Origin: DATCJU01 sp036562635
Lineage (GTDB): Bacteria > Actinomycetota > Actinomycetes > Mycobacteriales > Pseudonocardiaceae
Reading direction: 5' to 3'
Assembly: GCA_036562635.1 (NCBI GenBank)
Contig: DATCJU010000077.1
Span: 1-64,000 of the forward strand
Length of the DNA: 64,000 nucleotides
Part shown: positions 60,574 through 64,000 of the stretch, piece by piece
Layout: each line of letters opens with the position of its first letter
How positions within the stretch are numbered: position 1 is the first letter of the stretch
Position numbers and translations under genes: made by a program
The notes under the pieces: model-generated
What the model saw: the letters and a program-made list of their open reading frames with translations, nothing else
The model's database searches: none
What the model was told of the DNA's origin: nothing

Positions 60574-62010
60574 TCAGAACTGGTAGTAGAGGAACGGGCT
60601 GAAGGTGCCGGCGGCGACGAGGATGGCCGCGTAGATCACGCCCACGGTCATCACCCCGATCCGCAGCGTGGTGGCGGTGGGGGTGCGCACCGACTCCAGG
60701 TACGGCCCCGCCACCGGCTCGGTCGGCAGCAGCACCACGGTCGACGCCAGCAGCAACAGCACCAGCCGCTGGTTGGTCAGCGCGGTGTCGACCATGTCGG
60801 TCAGCCCACCGAAGTCCGGCACGAACATGTGGCCGAGGATGGACAGTGCCGTGCCCACGTCGGGCGCCCGGAAGAACACCCAGCCGATCACCACCAACAG
60901 GAACGTCAGGGCCCGTCGGCCCACCCACGCGGCGGTGTTCACCGGCGACTTGTCCCAGCCGAACACCCGCTCGATCACCAGCAGGGCGCCGTGGTAGACG
61001 CCCCAGATCACGAACGTCCAGTTCGCTCCGTGCCAGAACCCGGTGAGCAGGAAGACGATCCACAGGTTCCGGTAGGTGGTGGCCTTCCCGCGCCGGTTGC
61101 CGCCGAGCGGGATGTAGACGTAGTCGCGGAACCACCGGGACAGCGACATGTGCCAGCGGCGCCAGAACTCGGTCACCGTGACCGAGGAGTAGGGCCGCGC
61201 GAAGTTCTCCGGCAGACGGAAGCCGAGCATGCGGCCCAGGCCGATGGCCATGTCCGAGTAGCCGGAGAAGTCGAAGAACAGCTGCAGGGTGTAGCCGAGG
61301 GCCCCCAGCCAGGCGATGGCCGTGGTCATCTCGTCCGGCGGCGTGCGGAAGCACTCGTCGACCAACGGCGCCAGGGAGTCGGCGATCACCACCTTCTTGG
61401 TCAGCCCCAGCGCGAACCGCGGGAACCCGGCGGCGATGTCGTCCAGCCGGTGCATGCGCTTCTGCCCCAGCTGCTCCGAGATCTCGTGGTAGCGCACGAT
61501 CGGCCCGGCCACGAGCTGCGGGAACATCGCGATGTAGGTGACGAACGCCACCGGGTCACGCAGCGCCGGACGATCACCGCGGTAGACGTCCACCACGTAG
61601 GAGATGTGGTGGAAGGTGTAGAACGAGATCCCGATCGGCAGCACCAGCTCCACGATCGGCACGCTGCCGCCGAACCAGCCGGCGATCGTGTCGAGCTGCT
61701 GGGTGGCGAACCCGGCGTACTTCCACACCAGCAGCACCGAGACGTCGAACCCCACGACGCCGATCAGCAGCCAGCGGCGTCGCGCCCGGCTGCTCACGTC
61801 CCACTCGTCGGGCTCCAACCCCATGCCGGCCAGGTAGTTGACCACGATGCAGGCCAGCAGGAGCAGCGTCGTGCCGCCCGCACCGCTGGCGTAGAACAGC
61901 AGGCTGGCCACCGCGACGATGCCGTTGCGCCAGCCGCGGGGTGCGACCAGCACCGCCAGCAGCACGGCCGGCATGAAGTACCACAGGAACAGGGGACTGG
62001 CGAACGACAT
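60574..62010 (-). CDS. MBOAT-family O-acyltransferase (AlgI-like)
   Basis: 478-residue polytopic membrane acyltransferase with the AlgI/DltB layout: about 11 helices, VLPIGISFYTFHHISYVVDVYRG, FPQLVAGPIVRYHE, QLFFDFSGYSDMAIGLGRMLGF, FWRRWHMSLSRWFRDYVYIPLGGNR and the catalytic His near 326 in TGFWHGANWTF. It moves acyl groups from a cytoplasmic donor across the membrane, where an AlgX/AlgJ-type protein such as the one at 52192 would complete transfer to an extracellular glycan. The ATG at 62010 is preceded by TTGAGG about 10 bases away. Confidence 0.93.
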   Translation of the reverse strand: MSFASPLFLWYFMPAVLLAVLVAPRGWRNGIVAVASLLFYASGAGGTTLLLLACIVVNYLAGMGLEPDEWDVSSRARRRWLLIGVVGFDVSVLLVWKYAGFATQQLDTIAGWFGGSVPIVELVLPIGISFYTFHHISYVVDVYRGDRPALRDPVAFVTYIAMFPQLVAGPIVRYHEISEQLGQKRMHRLDDIAAGFPRFALGLTKKVVIADSLAPLVDECFRTPPDEMTTAIAWLGALGYTLQLFFDFSGYSDMAIGLGRMLGFRLPENFARPYSSVTVTEFWRRWHMSLSRWFRDYVYIPLGGNRRGKATTYRNLWIVFLLTGFWHGANWTFVIWGVYHGALLVIERVFGWDKSPVNTAAWVGRRALTFLLVVIGWVFFRAPDVGTALSILGHMFVPDFGGLTDMVDTALTNQRLVLLLLASTVVLLPTEPVAGPYLESVRTPTATTLRIGVMTVGVIYAAILVAAGTFSPFLYYQF

Positions 62011-62096
62011 CTCAGATGTGCCTCAACGGGTTGGGACCCCGAGCCTAACCGAACGCGACGATCTTTCGCGTTGAAACGGTCATCTCGGTACAGAGA

Positions 62097-62122
62097 GGGG
62101 CAGGCCCGAACGGGCCTGCCCC
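62097..62122 (-). terminator. Terminator hairpin after rlmB
   Basis: GGGGCAGGCCCG and CGGGCCTGCCCC pair perfectly (62097-62108 and 62111-62122); on the minus strand TCTCTGT follows. Confidence 0.7.
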
Positions 62123-62140
62123 ACATCGAACTCGATCGAC

Positions 62141-63103
62141 TCAGACGCGGCCGGCCAGTCGACGCCGTCGCGCCACCTCGGCCAGCACCACACCGGCCGC
62201 CACCGAGGCGTTCAGGGACTCCACCCCCGAGGCCATGGGAATGGACACGGTCTGGTCACAGGTCTCCCGGACCAGTCGGGACAGTCCTCGGCCCTCCGAG
62301 CCGACGACCACGACCAGCGGCATGGTGGCCAACTCCAGGTCGTCGACGGTGACGTCACCGTCCGCGTCGAGTCCGACCACCATCAGCCCCTCGGCCGCCC
62401 AGCTCTTGAGGGTCCGGGTCAGGTTGGTGGTCCGCGCCACCGGCAACCGGGCGGCGGTACCGGCGCTGGTCCGCCACGCCACCGCGGTCATCCCGGCACT
62501 GCGCCGCTGCGGCACCACCACACCGTGCGCGCCGAAGGCCGCGGCCGAGCGCACCACGGCACCCAGGTTCCGCGGGTCGGTCACCCCGTCCAGGGCCACC
62601 AGCAGCGGGGTGTCCCCGGAGTCACGCGCGGTCTCCAGCAGCTCGTCCGGGTGCACGTACTGGAACGGCGGCACCTGCAGCGCCACGCCCTGGTGCACCG
62701 CGCCGTCGGTGATCCGGTCCAGTTCGGAGCGCGACACCTCCAACACCGAGATCCCGCGGTCCGCCGCGGAACGCACCGCCTCGGCGACCCGGTCGTCCAC
62801 GTCGATACCCAGCGCCACGTACAACGCGGTGGCCGGCACCTGGGCCCGCAGGCACTCCACCACCGGATTGCGGCCGGCCACGTACTCCGGCCCCTCGGTC
62901 TCGTCCTTGCGTCGCTTGGCCTGCGCCCGCGCGGCAGCGGCCAGCGCCCGGCGCTGCGCGGGATGTCCCGGACGCAGCTCGGCGGGCGGCGTCGGCCCCT
63001 TGCCCCGCAGGCCCTTCGGCTTGCGGCCGCCCGAGCCGACGACGGCGCCCTTCTTGGTCCCGGCCTTGCGGACCGCACCACGGCGCCTGGAGTTACCCGG
63101 CAT
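62141..63103 (-). CDS. rlmB: 23S rRNA 2'-O-ribose methyltransferase, TrmH/SpoU family
   Basis: 320 residues. A Lys/Arg-rich N-terminal extension (about 1-75) leads into the SpoU substrate-binding domain (YVAGRNPVVECLRA) and a knotted SPOUT methyltransferase domain with VTDPRNLGAVVRSAAAFG, GSEGRGLSRLVRETCD and SLNASVAAGVVLAEVARRR, the three SAM-knot motifs. It modifies the 23S rRNA peptidyl-transferase region in the RlmB group. ATG 63103 has GGGGAG 7-8 bases upstream. It directly follows cysS, as in M. tuberculosis (Rv3579c and Rv3580c). Confidence 0.93.
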   Translation of the reverse strand: MPGNSRRRGAVRKAGTKKGAVVGSGGRKPKGLRGKGPTPPAELRPGHPAQRRALAAAARAQAKRRKDETEGPEYVAGRNPVVECLRAQVPATALYVALGIDVDDRVAEAVRSAADRGISVLEVSRSELDRITDGAVHQGVALQVPPFQYVHPDELLETARDSGDTPLLVALDGVTDPRNLGAVVRSAAAFGAHGVVVPQRRSAGMTAVAWRTSAGTAARLPVARTTNLTRTLKSWAAEGLMVVGLDADGDVTVDDLELATMPLVVVVGSEGRGLSRLVRETCDQTVSIPMASGVESLNASVAAGVVLAEVARRRRLAGRV

Positions 63104-63146
63104 TACTCGCTCCCCACACAACCAGTTGAGCCACCGCGGCGGGAGC

Positions 63147-64000
<854 letters not shown>

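Overview
This window is a high-GC actinobacterial chromosome segment, most likely from the family Pseudonocardiaceae (my inference from gene content). Supporting signs are strong G/C third-position bias, many GTG starts, TANNNT -10 boxes directly in front of start codons, a LytR_C/DUF3263 pair, DasR-type sugar control and a SARP regulator. From memory, the order psd, pssA, Cdc48-like ATPase, LytR_C protein, DUF3263, def, thiC, thiD, then thiG/thiS/thiO and thiE matches M. tuberculosis Rv0437c to Rv0414c. The left part is therefore conserved core chromosome.

Region by region. 1-6.2 kb: end of an M48-like protease gene, phosphatidylethanolamine synthesis (psd, pssA) and a double AAA ATPase. 6.2-10.2 kb: LytR_C membrane protein, DUF3263, peptide deformylase, a soluble HtrA-like protease and a LysE exporter. 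10.3-18 kb: thiamine block, thiCD behind one TPP riboswitch and thiO-thiS-thiG behind a second, with thiE divergent and leaderless; a FUSC membrane protein lies between. 18-21 kb: secreted S1 protease and a proline-rich membrane protein.

21.2-32 kb: chitosugar locus. dasR is divergent from dasABC, a GH3 N-acetylglucosaminidase and a SIS-domain isomerase/deaminase, with a dre palindrome in the shared promoter region. A GlcNAc kinase, a DUF3159 protein and an eroded GH4 homologue follow. The msiK ATPase that would energise DasABC is at 48 kb, next to a LacI regulator.

32-41 kb: SGNH hydrolase behind a 15-bp iterated motif, a SARP/NB-ARC/TPR regulator, ADP-ribosylglycohydrolase, a membrane protein, an aldo-keto reductase, DUF2277, tRNA-Thr(UGU) and a secreted protein. 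41-48 kb: otsA followed by an OtsB-GH15 fusion gene, then two LacI regulators. 48-52 kb: msiK and a znuACB zinc importer with a Zur-like box.

52-62 kb: cell-envelope neighbourhood with an AlgX/AlgJ-like protein, PlsC-like acyltransferase, a frameshifted regulator gene, an 1168-residue secreted lysozyme-like/golvesin/SGNH protein, a DUF2690 protein, a small lipoprotein and an MBOAT (AlgI-like) acyltransferase. 62-64 kb: rlmB and the 3' part of cysS, which runs off the right edge.

Most genes are separated by long perfect GC hairpins that I read as terminators. No CRISPR array, insertion sequence, integrase or prophage was seen.
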